In this document: one piece after another, positions 7,086-16,085 of the stretch
How positions within the stretch are numbered: position 1 is the first letter of the stretch
Layout: each line of letters begins with the position of its first letter
IMG/VR virus record: IMGVR_UViG_3300037246_000798
Span: 1-36,205 of that record
From: a virus
Direction: 5' to 3' (one strand)
DNA: 36,205 nt
Position numbers and translations under genes: made by a program
Notes under the pieces: generated by a model
Database searches by the model: none
What the model was told of the DNA's origin: nothing
The model's input: only the letters and a program-made list of their open reading frames with translations

Positions 7086-8165
7086 TTAAGAAGTTATATT
7101 AACATTGTAGGCTTTAACAATTGCATCGACGTGTCTTGCTTGAAAACCGAAGTCTTCTACAATAATAAGTCTCTTTCTATCGAATTCAGTTTCTTCTTTC
7201 TTAGTGAATTTCATTGCTCTGTCAGCGTAAGCTGAAATACCAATGAACACTTCGTCAGCGTTGAACATAACTGCAATAGTTCTGTCAACAACACCAGCAG
7301 TTTCCCTAACACCAGAGGCGTTTAGGTCTGCTCGTAAGTAATTCGTTTCGATAGGTTGTACACCAAAGATAGGTGGCATTTCACCCTTAAAAATAGTTGC
7401 TCCCTGTCCGTAAACTTCTAGAGTTTGGATTGGAATAACATTTCTTCGGATTTGGTCTGCAATCTGAGGAGAGATTAATAGAACACATCTATCTTTCTTA
7501 CCCTGTGCATACCGAGCCAGACTTAGTAACATTGCTGAAACTGTGTCTTCAGTGAACCCTGCATTTGCGACATCAATACTTTTACCAGCTAAGATTCTTA
7601 GACCGTCTAGAGCTTTTCTAGGGTCGTCAGCATCTGTAACATCGTCATCCATGTGAGTTGCAGTAGTATCTCCGTTGATTATAGCGTCAATTTCTGACTC
7701 CATAATTCCTGAGATAATATCTTCCTTCAGCATAGTTTCAATCTGACTAGAAGCATTGTAAGCTAAGAATTTGTTATTAACTTGTAAGTTAACAACCAAT
7801 GTCTTTAGAACAATGATTCTCTCGTCAGTAGCCAAATCGCTTTCAGGGATTTGGTCTGCTTGTGGCAAAGTAGTAATATTTGAACCAACATAGACTGCAC
7901 TTACTCTTGAAGTAAAAGATGGGATATGCTGTGTCTCAGTAGTCATAGTAATCGTAGGGATTACTTGTCTGTGCCACGCTCTCTCATATACTTCTCGAAT
8001 AATATCTGCACTCCAAGACTTTGGAATAAATTCCGCACCCTCGTTGGCTGTATCGCTTGTTAAAGCTTTCATAAAGAAGTTGTTACCAGATAAGTCCGCA
8101 CCCTTAGAGAGTTCGTTCAAACCTTTGTAGTAATCGCTTCCTAATACTGCTTTTCGTAATACCAT
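7086..8165 (-). CDS. Major capsid protein, HK97 fold
   Basis: A 359-residue protein immediately downstream of the protease/scaffold gene. The N-terminal part contains FIPKSWSADIIREVYERAWHRQVIP followed by strand-rich TQHIPSFTSRVSAVYVG, the arrangement of the N-arm and first E-loop region of HK97-type capsids. Later come a helix-rich A/P domain (EDTVSAMLLSLARYAQGKKDRCVLLISPQ) and the closing GISAYADRAMKFTKKEETEFDRKRLIIVEDFGFQ typical of phage major capsid proteins. The protein forms the icosahedral shell. No convincing TATA was found in the 29-bp gap to the protease gene, so it is probably transcribed from upstream promoters and ends at a strong hairpin. Confidence 0.85.
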   Translation of the reverse strand: MVLRKAVLGSDYYKGLNELSKGADLSGNNFFMKALTSDTANEGAEFIPKSWSADIIREVYERAWHRQVIPTITMTTETQHIPSFTSRVSAVYVGSNITTLPQADQIPESDLATDERIIVLKTLVVNLQVNNKFLAYNASSQIETMLKEDIISGIMESEIDAIINGDTTATHMDDDVTDADDPRKALDGLRILAGKSIDVANAGFTEDTVSAMLLSLARYAQGKKDRCVLLISPQIADQIRRNVIPIQTLEVYGQGATIFKGEMPPIFGVQPIETNYLRADLNASGVRETAGVVDRTIAVMFNADEVFIGISAYADRAMKFTKKEETEFDRKRLIIVEDFGFQARHVDAIVKAYNVNITS

Positions 8166-8194
8166 TTTGAGTTTTTTGTAAATTTAATTATAGT

Positions 8195-8875
8195 TTAATT
8201 GTTGAGCCATTTCATAAATTCACTTTGTTCTGTCTTACTCTTAGGTTTATTAGAATCTAATGTGTAATCTTTCGTGATTGTGTATGATTTTCTCATCGGC
8301 TCATCCGTTTTATCAAGGTCTGATTTGTCCTCCTTATCATCTTCGCTTGAATTATCTGAGGCTTCTGCCCCTTCAGACTTTTTCATCTTCTTCAACTCTT
8401 TGTTCTCTTCTTTGAGTTTTTCGATTTCAGAAATTAAGTCTGTGTTTTTCTTTGTTAGGTCTTCAATTACCTTTTTAGCATCAATAAGTTTTTCGCTATC
8501 TTTCTTGTCAGCTTCTTCTTTAGCCTTGTCTTCCTCAGCTTTCTTGTCAGCATCTTCCTTAGCCTTAGCTTTTTCTTCTTCAGTTTTCTTGTCGGCTTCT
8601 TCCTTAGATTTCTTTTCTTCCTCAGCCTTTTTATCTTCTTCAGTTTTCTTGTCAGCTTCTTCTTTAGCCTTGTCTTCCTCAGCTTTCTTATCATCTTCAG
8701 TTTTCTTGTCGGCTTCTTCCTTAGCTTTAGCTTCTTCGTCTGTCTTAGCTTTATTATCAGCTTCAAGTTTTTCAGCTTCAGCTTTCTTAGCTTCTGCGTC
8801 AGAATTATCTTTACCAGCGTCGTTATTGTCGCCTTCTCCAGAATTTCCTTCCTCTAGTTTTTTATCTTCTACCAT
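8195..8875 (-). CDS. Probable nested scaffold protein from internal start
   Basis: An in-frame ATGG at 8875 (Met212 of the protease fusion) lies exactly where the protease domain ends and the charged scaffold begins. A BRE/TATA matching the structural promoters lies 29 nt upstream. Independent expression would give a 226-residue scaffold in excess over the protease, as in the nested protease/scaffold genes of phage lambda (C and Nu3). The 29-nt spacing differs from the usual 22, implying a leader of about 7 nt. This is an inference from sequence signals. Confidence 0.5.
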   Translation of the reverse strand: MVEDKKLEEGNSGEGDNNDAGKDNSDAEAKKAEAEKLEADNKAKTDEEAKAKEEADKKTEDDKKAEEDKAKEEADKKTEEDKKAEEEKKSKEEADKKTEEEKAKAKEDADKKAEEDKAKEEADKKDSEKLIDAKKVIEDLTKKNTDLISEIEKLKEENKELKKMKKSEGAEASDNSSEDDKEDKSDLDKTDEPMRKSYTITKDYTLDSNKPKSKTEQSEFMKWLNN

Positions 8876-9508
8876 TTTATCTAATTTAATCACGCCACTA
8901 TCATTTATAAGTCTTTCTTTTTCAATCTCAGCTTTTACAAATTTCCTAGCCTTCTCAAAAGCACCTAGTAATAGAGATTCTGGGTTTGCGGGAATACTTG
9001 TAAGAGATACTTCACTAGCTTCAATCTTAGTAGCGACATTGTAATACTCTTCTTTCTTCTCATCCCAATAAGTTTCAACAGTAACAAATTTACCACCGAT
9101 ACTGAAAGCATCTAAGAATCCACTTTGTAGAGAACTCCAAACTTCATTAGCTCTTTTATGGTCTTCGTTCAACTTTGCCAAAATAAGCAAACCTTTACTA
9201 TCCATAGAAGTAGCAACAATCATACCAACTGCAATGTCTTGATAATCGTGAGAAATAAAAACTTTATTATATGGAGCAATAATTAACTCGTCCTTAACAG
9301 CTTCCAAAGCACTTAGAGTAATTCTGTCACCTTGTGTATCTTTAACATCCACAGAAGCATATCCCCAGAAATATTTACCAGTTTTTAAATCAATGTCACC
9401 AAAAATATCTGGAACTTGTTCACTAGATTTGTCAATAGAAAATGACTTTTCTAGCTTTGCTGGAATCGCAAAACTAATGTTTTCTTTACTTAATTGAATT
9501 TGTTTCAT
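8195..9508 (-). CDS. Prohead serine protease fused to scaffold
   Basis: A 437-residue protein. Residues about 30-195 are a caudoviral prohead protease: YASVDVKDTQGDRI, catalytic His87 in ISHDYQD, Ser136 in DAFSIGGKF and Glu166 in ASEVSLTSIPANPE. Residues about 212-360 are very rich in Lys, Glu, Asp and Ala with imperfect KKTEEDKAKEEAD repeats and read as a helical scaffold; a coiled coil (IEDLTKKNTDLISEIEKLKEE) follows. The short C-terminal SEFMKWLNN may bind the capsid protein (inference). An SD (GGAAG) precedes the ATG, and the gene lies 3 bp after its upstream neighbour. An internal promoter and ATG at 8875 may give a separate scaffold. Confidence 0.88.
   Translation of the reverse strand: MKQIQLSKENISFAIPAKLEKSFSIDKSSEQVPDIFGDIDLKTGKYFWGYASVDVKDTQGDRITLSALEAVKDELIIAPYNKVFISHDYQDIAVGMIVATSMDSKGLLILAKLNEDHKRANEVWSSLQSGFLDAFSIGGKFVTVETYWDEKKEEYYNVATKIEASEVSLTSIPANPESLLLGAFEKARKFVKAEIEKERLINDSGVIKLDKMVEDKKLEEGNSGEGDNNDAGKDNSDAEAKKAEAEKLEADNKAKTDEEAKAKEEADKKTEDDKKAEEDKAKEEADKKTEEDKKAEEEKKSKEEADKKTEEEKAKAKEDADKKAEEDKAKEEADKKDSEKLIDAKKVIEDLTKKNTDLISEIEKLKEENKELKKMKKSEGAEASDNSSEDDKEDKSDLDKTDEPMRKSYTITKDYTLDSNKPKSKTEQSEFMKWLNN
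8904..8918 (-). promoter_or_regulatory. Internal BRE/TATA promoter within protease-scaffold gene
   Basis: The minus strand reads AAAGAAAGACTTATAAAT, identical in its GACTTATAAAT core to promoters at 9868, 18484, 20358 and 35440. It encodes ERLIND in the protein, so codon constraint alone could produce it, but the match plus the following ATGG is notable. Confidence 0.5.
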
Positions 9509-9510
9509 TG

Positions 9511-9846
9511 TTATTCTTCCTTTTTATTAGATGTCTTCTTAGACTTCTTACTAGATTCTTTCTTAACTTCAGGTGCTTCTTCAACATGAGTATGTTGTGC
9601 AAGTTCCTCTTCCTTAGGTGCTTCAAGAACTTCTTTTAACTCTTCAAGTTCCTCAACTACTTCTTCAACAACAGGTGCTTCAACAACAGGTGCTTCAACA
9701 ACAGGTGCTTCAACAACAGGTGCTTCAACAACAGGGTCTTTAGAAACAATCTTTAGAACTTCTTTCTCAGATAGACTAAACTTCTTACAAAGTCTTCGCA
9801 TTGAGATTTTTTTCTCGAATAATCTTTTGATTAATTGTTTATCCAT
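9511..9846 (-). CDS. Small HTH-like protein with VVEAP repeats
   Basis: A 111-residue protein. Residues 1-36 look like a helix-turn-helix (IKRLFEKKISMRRLCKKFSLSEKEVLKIV). Residues about 38-62 are five near-identical VVEAP units, followed by an acidic stretch and a basic Lys/Ser-rich tail (KKESSKKSKKTSNKKEE). It heads a two-gene transcript with the protease/scaffold from its own promoter at 9868. The low-complexity, charged body suggests an assembly or scaffold-interacting factor, or a late regulator; neither is demonstrated. Confidence 0.65.
   Translation of the reverse strand: MDKQLIKRLFEKKISMRRLCKKFSLSEKEVLKIVSKDPVVEAPVVEAPVVEAPVVEAPVVEEVVEELEELKEVLEAPKEEELAQHTHVEEAPEVKKESSKKSKKTSNKKEE
9666..9740. 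repeat. Five tandem 15-bp repeats (VVEAP)
   Basis: Unit CAACAACAGGTGCTT occurs four times exactly from 9666 to 9725, with a fifth copy at 9726-9740 carrying a small change. The units keep reading frame and encode VVEAP on the minus strand. Copy number is likely to vary between relatives. Confidence 0.92.
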
Positions 9847-9867
9847 AAAGAATAGAATGATAACTTA

Positions 9868-9882
9868 TTTATAAGTCTTTTG
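9868..9882 (-). promoter_or_regulatory. BRE/TATA promoter for protease/scaffold transcript
   Basis: The minus strand reads AAAAGACTTATAAATAA, box 22 nt from the ATG at 9846. Confidence 0.75.
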
Positions 9883-9896
9883 TTTCCTAAGAAAAA

Positions 9897-10298
9897 TTAA
9901 TTAATAAATAACTCGTATAACTCAACTAACTCAGATGTAATCTTCTGTTCCTTATCTAGCTTCTGAAATTCCTCTTTGATAATTCCAATAACTAGATTAT
10001 CAATTCTAACTGCCTTGATTGTCTCAGCAAGTTTTAAATCTTGAAATTGAATACTTCCATTAGGGTATCTAACTATTTTGTATTCTTCATATTCCTTCTC
10101 ATTAAGCTCTAATTTTTCTTTTAAATTAACTAAAAGTCTCATAGTAACATAAGTAGTTTCCTTTGGTAAAACATTCATTAAAATCATTCTATCTTTAGCA
10201 CTAATATCAAATACTTTTGATTTTTCAGAATCTTGTTTCACTTCAGTTGTTGTAACTGGTTCTTGTTCAACATCCTTTGAAGTCTCTTTATCTTCCAT
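9897..10298 (-). CDS. Hypothetical phage-type protein
   Basis: A 133-residue protein. After an acidic, disordered N-terminus (MEDKETSKDVEQEP), it has a compact part: KDRMILMNVLPKETTYVTMRL, a helix KEKLELNEKEYEEYKIV, the strand pair YPNGSIQF, and a terminal helix. Many phages carry small proteins of this layout near head genes, but no family is named here. It has its own promoter of the TTTATATAG type, nearly identical to that of the regulatory operon starting at 22845, so it may be expressed at another time than its structural neighbours (inference). Confidence 0.6.
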   Translation of the reverse strand: MEDKETSKDVEQEPVTTTEVKQDSEKSKVFDISAKDRMILMNVLPKETTYVTMRLLVNLKEKLELNEKEYEEYKIVRYPNGSIQFQDLKLAETIKAVRIDNLVIGIIKEEFQKLDKEQKITSELVELYELFIN

Positions 10299-10319
10299 GA
10301 ATATTAGATGATATTAGAC

Positions 10320-10334
10320 TATATAAAGGTTTTG
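10320..10334 (-). promoter_or_regulatory. TATA promoter for 9897-10298
   Basis: The minus strand reads AAACCTTTATATAGT, box 22 nt from the ATG at 10298. The stretch between box and ATG (GTCTAATATCATCTAATATT) closely matches that before the gene starting at 22845, suggesting co-regulation. Confidence 0.7.
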
Positions 10335-10335
10335 A

Positions 10336-13300
10336 TTACGACCACATATTACGCCAACTTGAACCGTCCCAACATTGTGCAATATCATATGTAGTATTAT
10401 AAACAATCTGACCACCAGTTTTTGCTGGGTATATGTCGATTGCAGTTTGAGGAAGTCTTGGTAAAACAAATGTAGGGAATGTTCCCCAAAAACTTAGTTT
10501 TCCACCGTTTACCATAATATTTCCACCTTCCATGTTTAAATTTTCATTAGTAATATCAATAGTTCCTGTAATTCTAATATCCCCAGTCATAATAATGTTT
10601 GAGTATTGAGCCATATTGATGTCACCACCACTTGATATATTTAGGTCTCTTCCATTATTGATATTGATGTCACCGTTGCTGATGTTAAAGTCACCGTTGG
10701 TTAGGTCAAGGTCGCCACCAGTGATGTTAGCACCACCTGCATTAATATTTAGCTCACCAGTATAAATTGTAATACCTCCGATTGTGGCTAGAGCATCACC
10801 AGTTGAATCATTTTGTAGATGTAGGCAAGTTGTTGTTACAGCCAATGTATTATCGTTATGAATCTCAACTAAATTTCTTCCTGAGGTGTTAGATGAATTA
10901 CTATAAAAACTAGCTAGGCTTCCAGTTCTTAATGCGTTTCCTTGAACATAAAGAGCTTTTCCTTCAGTCACATAATCAGCATCTAGTTCCCAACCTATTC
11001 CTGTCGTCGCTGTACTTCGATGCTTGAATATACCACCATCTATTTCAATAGCCATAGCTCCACCTACATCTTGTCGAACATATAACGAAGTAGTATTTGT
11101 TGCTAATATATTATCGTTATGAATAAATACTAAATTTCTAACGCTAGTGTCTGCTGAATTACCATGAATATTCAATATAGTTTCAGTAGTCAAAGCATCA
11201 CCGTTAATTTCTACAGCTCCTTCAATAGTCAATCCATCAATTATTAAATCTCCATTAACATTCATATCTCCGTCTACATCTAGTTTATATGTAGGAATAG
11301 TAACTCCAATACCTACATTACCATTAGCAGATACTACTAAAGCATTTTCTAACCATCCCCACGCTCCCATAACCATAAGTCTAATTGAACCTTCATTTTC
11401 ATCAAAGATGTCGTTAATAAATGCTATTCCTGAAGAATGATTATAAAGTCCATGATTAAGAATACCTGTCCAAGTTCCATCTGTTCCATTAGTATTTTTT
11501 AATCCAATAGATTCATTTCCAATAGAAGAAAGGTCTGTACTTGCATTATTATATTGAATAGCTACTTTGGAATTAGGTTCATCAGTCCCAAACCCAACAT
11601 TACCGTCACCAAGAATTATCAAACGAGTTTCTCCACCAGTATGAATTTTCCAATACTCATTAGCTATATCACTATTTGCCATCATAGATACTGAGCCATC
11701 ACCCCAAAGGATTGGAGTGCTGTCAGACATTATTAATGTGCTATCTAATTTAAGATAACCATGAATCATACTATCCCCATCAACTTCTAGCGTATGAGTT
11801 GGAGCAACCATATTTGATAAGTCATCTCCTATTTTGACCATACCATTTTGTAGCATCATGCCAATCTTACCTGTACAATACCATCTGTGCCAGTCTAAAT
11901 CATCAATCCCACCACCACCGTTCCAAGTATCAATAGTCCATACTCTATGTTCAGGTTGACCTCCAAGACCTCTTCCATAAAGACCGTATCGACTGTAACC
12001 ATCGAGAACTCCTTGTGTCATATACCTATCACCAGTATTCCAACTTATACGTGAACCTTGACTAAAATCATTCTCAGGATTATAGCCAAGACGAACCTCA
12101 AACTCGCTGACAGGATTACTTGTTCCAATCCCAACATCACCAGTCTCATCATCAATAACAAAGTAGTCTTCCCCTAATCCTAATTCAGCGTTCTTGGAAA
12201 TCTTGAATTTCGACCCATCAGACTTGTCAAGACCCATAGTCATAAATCGATTACCTGTTAATAGAAAGTGAATAACTGCATCACCTGAACCAGCTTGCTC
12301 TACGACTAAACCAGCAGTAGCATCCACACTTGAATCACTTTGGTAAACATGAAGCGGATTTCCTAGAGGTGTAGGAACACCACCTACAATAGCATTACCA
12401 TTAACATGCAATTTAGCATCAGGACTATCCGTCCCAATCCCGAAATTACCACCACTATTGTCATATGAAACTGCCGTATCTGTAGTAAACAATACCTTCT
12501 GTGTTTCATTCTTGTCAAACATATGTATTGAACCATCACCGTCGCTACTTTCTCTTATCCATAGAAGGTCTTTACCTAAACTGCTCTCTACAGCAAAGGC
12601 ATTAAACGAAGGCTGAGGAGATTTAATTTTTAATAGAGAATCACCTAAACTTGTACTCAGGTCATTTGTCCCAATTCCGACACCTTCACCAGATTCGGTT
12701 GGAGACAGTACACCGTTTGAGCTAGTCCAATGACTTGCACCTGAAGCACTACTGCCAGTTCCCATTTGCCCTGCACCTATCACTTCGTGAATTATAGCAG
12801 TGTTGGTATCTGTAAGGTCTGTAGCTCCTTGCTGTACTACTAAATATGCTCGTAGAATAGCTCCACTTAAATCCTCTCTATTACGAGTAGGCACTTCAGT
12901 TAATACTGCTTTTTCTGCTAATGTTCGTGTGTCAAAAAGTGTTTGTCCATATAGCATTGTAAGTAGTTCACTTACTGGGTAATACCATACTTCTTGTATA
13001 GACCACTTACCAACTGGGATTTCTGTTCGTACTCCATCATTATCCCAATAGTTAGGGTCAATAGTTGTCTGTGGCATAACACTAGAACCTTGCAGTGCGT
13101 AGAAGTAAGAGTTAATTGCTGTTGCTCCACTATCAGGGTGAACATTTTCTATACCTTCTGTTGTATCAGCCGCATATCTGTAGGACATTCCTGATGATTT
13201 ACCTAATAGTAAGTTACCTGCTACAGCAGGGAAATATACATTTCCTGAAATATTCCATGCTCCATATTCAAGAATAAAGTCTTGAAAGGCTGTCTGTATT

Positions 13301-14394
13301 CCCGAAGCTGGATGTTTGTAATTAGCAACTCCATCAATAATTGGATATGTGCCTTGGGTGTTCCATACTCTGCCTATAACAGCAGTCTCTCGTCTAGCTA
13401 CAGCATTGAACTCACTATCAAATGATACTACATGCGTATTATTTTCAGAACCTACTATTGCTATCCATTTAGTACCAGAGGTTAATTCAGGGTCTACACC
13501 AACATAAGCATCCCAATGAACAACATGTGTAACAGGATTTGAAGGGTTAGAATAATCAGCTCTAAGCATTGAACCTGCTGTGATGTCTATAAGCGTATTG
13601 TCGATAGCATTAATACTTATTTCACCACCTGACAACCATCCAGTTGTACTATTATAATAATCAAAGTGTTCAGATACACAATTCCATCTACGATTGTTAC
13701 TAGCGAAGTCACCAGTTTGTACCCCTGCTGTTAGACATGAAAAGATTCTACGATTTTCGATAACCCAGTTACCTACTTCATAATTCTTTCCAGCTTCCCA
13801 AGGTTCTGCTTGAATTAAATTATCTTCTCTAACTAAACTAATATCACCAGCAGTCCAAGGATATAATAAATCGGAAGTACATTTAAGTGAAAAATCTTCT
13901 GCACTTGAAATTTTGATGTGATAATTAATATCCTTATCAAATTCAAGATAACCTTTAGCCTTAACAGTTATCTCAGTGTTAGCAACGAATAAACTAGCTG
14001 GATATGTTTGCTCAAAAAATGGGACACCAGAATCATCTTCTCCTTCCCATACTTGAAAAGTTATATCCTGTGTTGCTGGTTTTGCTCCTGTTTTGTAATA
14101 CACATTCTTAAACATCCTATGGTCAACTGAAGGATAATCATATTCATAAGACATACCTGTCCATTCACCAGTATCATCAGGTATTATAATCTCGTGTGGT
14201 AAGTATTGAAAAGCTTGAAGCTGTTGAGCATCCTTAGTAGAAAGTCCATTTTCAAAACTTCCATGTGGATGTAAATGAACATGTCCATCATGAGATAACC
14301 CAGCAATATGATGTCCTATGTTTTCTAAAGTTACATTCTTTCTAAGTAGAGCAGTTCCATCTAATTCTAAATCTCCATAGACCTTCATTACCAC
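10336..14394 (-). CDS. Large fibre protein (1352 residues)
   Basis: The start is taken as GTG at 14394 because a GGAGGTGA Shine-Dalgarno lies 6 nt upstream; ATG at 14388 is the alternative. The N-terminal 70 residues contain a His-rich IGHHIAGLSHDGHVHLHPHG motif. From about residue 570 come repeated fibre elements: VGIGTNDLS, FGIGTDSPDAKLHVNG, VGIGTSNPVSEFEV, VGFGTDEPNSKVAI and VGIGVTIPTYKLDVDG, typical of trimeric phage tail fibres. The C-terminus has NGD-rich strand repeats and ends GGQIVYNTTYDIAQCWDGSSWRNMW. The intramolecular S74 chaperone that often follows such regions is absent. It probably binds the host surface. Confidence 0.82.
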   Translation of the reverse strand: MVMKVYGDLELDGTALLRKNVTLENIGHHIAGLSHDGHVHLHPHGSFENGLSTKDAQQLQAFQYLPHEIIIPDDTGEWTGMSYEYDYPSVDHRMFKNVYYKTGAKPATQDITFQVWEGEDDSGVPFFEQTYPASLFVANTEITVKAKGYLEFDKDINYHIKISSAEDFSLKCTSDLLYPWTAGDISLVREDNLIQAEPWEAGKNYEVGNWVIENRRIFSCLTAGVQTGDFASNNRRWNCVSEHFDYYNSTTGWLSGGEISINAIDNTLIDITAGSMLRADYSNPSNPVTHVVHWDAYVGVDPELTSGTKWIAIVGSENNTHVVSFDSEFNAVARRETAVIGRVWNTQGTYPIIDGVANYKHPASGIQTAFQDFILEYGAWNISGNVYFPAVAGNLLLGKSSGMSYRYAADTTEGIENVHPDSGATAINSYFYALQGSSVMPQTTIDPNYWDNDGVRTEIPVGKWSIQEVWYYPVSELLTMLYGQTLFDTRTLAEKAVLTEVPTRNREDLSGAILRAYLVVQQGATDLTDTNTAIIHEVIGAGQMGTGSSASGASHWTSSNGVLSPTESGEGVGIGTNDLSTSLGDSLLKIKSPQPSFNAFAVESSLGKDLLWIRESSDGDGSIHMFDKNETQKVLFTTDTAVSYDNSGGNFGIGTDSPDAKLHVNGNAIVGGVPTPLGNPLHVYQSDSSVDATAGLVVEQAGSGDAVIHFLLTGNRFMTMGLDKSDGSKFKISKNAELGLGEDYFVIDDETGDVGIGTSNPVSEFEVRLGYNPENDFSQGSRISWNTGDRYMTQGVLDGYSRYGLYGRGLGGQPEHRVWTIDTWNGGGGIDDLDWHRWYCTGKIGMMLQNGMVKIGDDLSNMVAPTHTLEVDGDSMIHGYLKLDSTLIMSDSTPILWGDGSVSMMANSDIANEYWKIHTGGETRLIILGDGNVGFGTDEPNSKVAIQYNNASTDLSSIGNESIGLKNTNGTDGTWTGILNHGLYNHSSGIAFINDIFDENEGSIRLMVMGAWGWLENALVVSANGNVGIGVTIPTYKLDVDGDMNVNGDLIIDGLTIEGAVEINGDALTTETILNIHGNSADTSVRNLVFIHNDNILATNTTSLYVRQDVGGAMAIEIDGGIFKHRSTATTGIGWELDADYVTEGKALYVQGNALRTGSLASFYSNSSNTSGRNLVEIHNDNTLAVTTTCLHLQNDSTGDALATIGGITIYTGELNINAGGANITGGDLDLTNGDFNISNGDININNGRDLNISSGGDINMAQYSNIIMTGDIRITGTIDITNENLNMEGGNIMVNGGKLSFWGTFPTFVLPRLPQTAIDIYPAKTGGQIVYNTTYDIAQCWDGSSWRNMWS

Positions 14395-14400
14395 TGGATT

Positions 14401-14408
14401 TCACCTCC
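14401..14408 (-). promoter_or_regulatory. Strong Shine-Dalgarno deciding the fibre start
   Basis: The minus strand reads GGAGGTGA, 6 nt before the GTG at 14394 and 12 nt before the ATG at 14388. It supports the GTG start. Confidence 0.65.
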
Positions 14409-14419
14409 GCTATTTTCAT

Positions 14420-14767
14420 TTACCATGATACTTGTAGGACACCACCCTTCCAAAGTTCAAGTTGGTCTGCTCCTGAATTATAAATAAGATATGTATTTCC
14501 GCCAATGCCATTAAGAGCAATCTTAATATCTGAATCCACAGATAGAATATTAGCACCCAAATTAACATCTTTAGTAGCACCATCATAAGGCACAAAATTA
14601 GTATTTAAAGAACCGATGGTAACATTTTCCCACTCCCCAGTGCTTAAATTATATTGTAATAAATCATTATCAACAATATCAGAAATAGTAACATCACTTA
14701 AATCAGTCATTGATATTATTTCATATTGAGTTACATCAACACCGTCGATAATCATTCTTTTTACCAT
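14420..14767 (-). CDS. Small fibre-associated protein
   Basis: A 115-residue protein whose ATG overlaps the stop of the upstream gene (TAATG at 14765-14769). It contains LSDVTISDIVDNDLLQYN followed by GEWENVT and VPYDGATKDVNLGANIL, motifs that recur in phage tail-fibre proteins, and ends NSGADQLELWKGGVLQVSW. It probably forms the fibre base or a connecting segment for the 1352-residue fibre, which follows 25 bp downstream. Exact role is inferred from motifs and operon position. Confidence 0.65.
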   Translation of the reverse strand: MVKRMIIDGVDVTQYEIISMTDLSDVTISDIVDNDLLQYNLSTGEWENVTIGSLNTNFVPYDGATKDVNLGANILSVDSDIKIALNGIGGNTYLIYNSGADQLELWKGGVLQVSW

Positions 14768-16083
14768 TAGTCTGTCACCGTATGCCCCTCTGCTATTATC
14801 GCAAATCTAGTCAAACTTGTTAAATCATCTTGTATAATTATTTGCATATCTTCGCCAGGCTCTAATCTTAGAGTTACTCCCATTTTAGATTGTCCAGAGA
14901 AGGTTAATCTTCCAACAAACCCATCTTGACCCTGTTGTGGATTAGTAGAAGCACTAATATCAAAATCGTACATCATGTTTTTTAACTCCCCATTTGTTTT
15001 TACATTGAAAATATTTCTAATCTCTCCATCCTTCTTTCTTAATACAATTCCGTTTGTTAATCCATCAGCAATATCTCCAAACTTTGATAAGTCTATTGAG
15101 GATTCTGTTAGACATACAAACATTATTCTTGTAATATCAAAAGCACTTCCAATAGCTTCTTCAGTATTTCTTAATCCATAAATAACTGGTGTAGTGCTTC
15201 CATCAACATTCATGTTTCTATTCCCAGACGTAACAAAAGAGCCAACTGGATAAGCAAAATCTAATGGAGTATCGACAGTGATTGTATTAGATACAATATT
15301 TAAAATACTAGCTAAATAAAATCTATTATCAGGAACACTAAAAATTGAGAGATAACCACCAATCGTAAAACCAGTTGCATCTACTACATCAAAAGATAAA
15401 TCATTAATTACTGTAGGATTTGTTGCTAGGGTTGAACTCGCTTCTTCATTATTCATATATGCAATGATTATTGGAGTATGTTGGTCTTGAACATTAATAG
15501 CTAGTCCACCATTCTTTTCAACATTTACTTCTTTTCCTGTGATTGGGTCTACTATTTTTACCTTCCCAATAACCTCATCCCCAGCCCCTAAACTTGGAGT
15601 ACCATTAAGAGTAGATTGCCCTTCTGTTGCTTTTAAAATACAATCCATTATTCCAGCCGATGCCAACTGAGTAACGGTAACTGTTATATTTTCATTAGCA
15701 TTAAATCCTTGCTGAAATATTAAATTAAAATTCTTAGCAGTTGTATTGTATCCCTTATTAGAACTAGATGTGTTTACATCTCCACCCCATAAAATAGTTC
15801 CGTCTGAGCTTGTGATTGTGATAGTCTTTGCTTCGTTTGTTGAGAAATTTAACTCAATACTATCAAAGAAATAATCATTATTAATATTAGTAGTAGCAGA
15901 AAATGCTGATGCGTTTAAATCATAATTTGTCTGGTTTATTGCATTTGTTATAACTAGAGCAGGGGCTTGATATGTGCTTCCATCATCATTAACTTGCTTC
16001 ACTCTTTTAGCCTCGGCTGTCTCATCGTGTTCCTTCAGTTCTATTTGAGAACCCTTATCATATCCATTCTTAAATTCTGTCAT
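14767..16083 (-). CDS. Structural appendage protein, baseplate or fibre-base type
   Basis: A 438-residue protein. The N-terminal third is a strand-rich jelly-roll-like region (NDYFFDSIELNFSTNEAKTITIT, TILWGG). The C-terminal two thirds contains GNRNMNVDGSTTPVIYGL, ITRIMFVCLTESSIDLSKFGDI, GIVLRKKDGEIRNIFNVKTNGEL and MKTGVTLRLEPGEDMQI-like segments that I associate with uncharacterised phage structural proteins near fibres. It starts 3 bp after the 107-residue gene and overlaps the next one, so it belongs to a four-gene appendage operon from the promoter at 16431. Confidence 0.65.
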   Translation of the reverse strand: MTEFKNGYDKGSQIELKEHDETAEAKRVKQVNDDGSTYQAPALVITNAINQTNYDLNASAFSATTNINNDYFFDSIELNFSTNEAKTITITSSDGTILWGGDVNTSSSNKGYNTTAKNFNLIFQQGFNANENITVTVTQLASAGIMDCILKATEGQSTLNGTPSLGAGDEVIGKVKIVDPITGKEVNVEKNGGLAINVQDQHTPIIIAYMNNEEASSTLATNPTVINDLSFDVVDATGFTIGGYLSIFSVPDNRFYLASILNIVSNTITVDTPLDFAYPVGSFVTSGNRNMNVDGSTTPVIYGLRNTEEAIGSAFDITRIMFVCLTESSIDLSKFGDIADGLTNGIVLRKKDGEIRNIFNVKTNGELKNMMYDFDISASTNPQQGQDGFVGRLTFSGQSKMGVTLRLEPGEDMQIIIQDDLTSLTRFAIIAEGHTVTD

Positions 16084-16085
16084 TT

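Noticed and set aside
8274-9044. A 256-codon plus-strand open frame rich in serine opposite the scaffold
   Set aside because: It is the antisense shadow of Lys/Glu repeats, with no promoter or ribosome site, and its composition (SSSLALSSSAF) follows from the opposite strand's codons.
10336-14394. Diversity-generating retroelement target in the fibre
   Set aside because: No reverse transcriptase and no template repeat were seen anywhere in the window.
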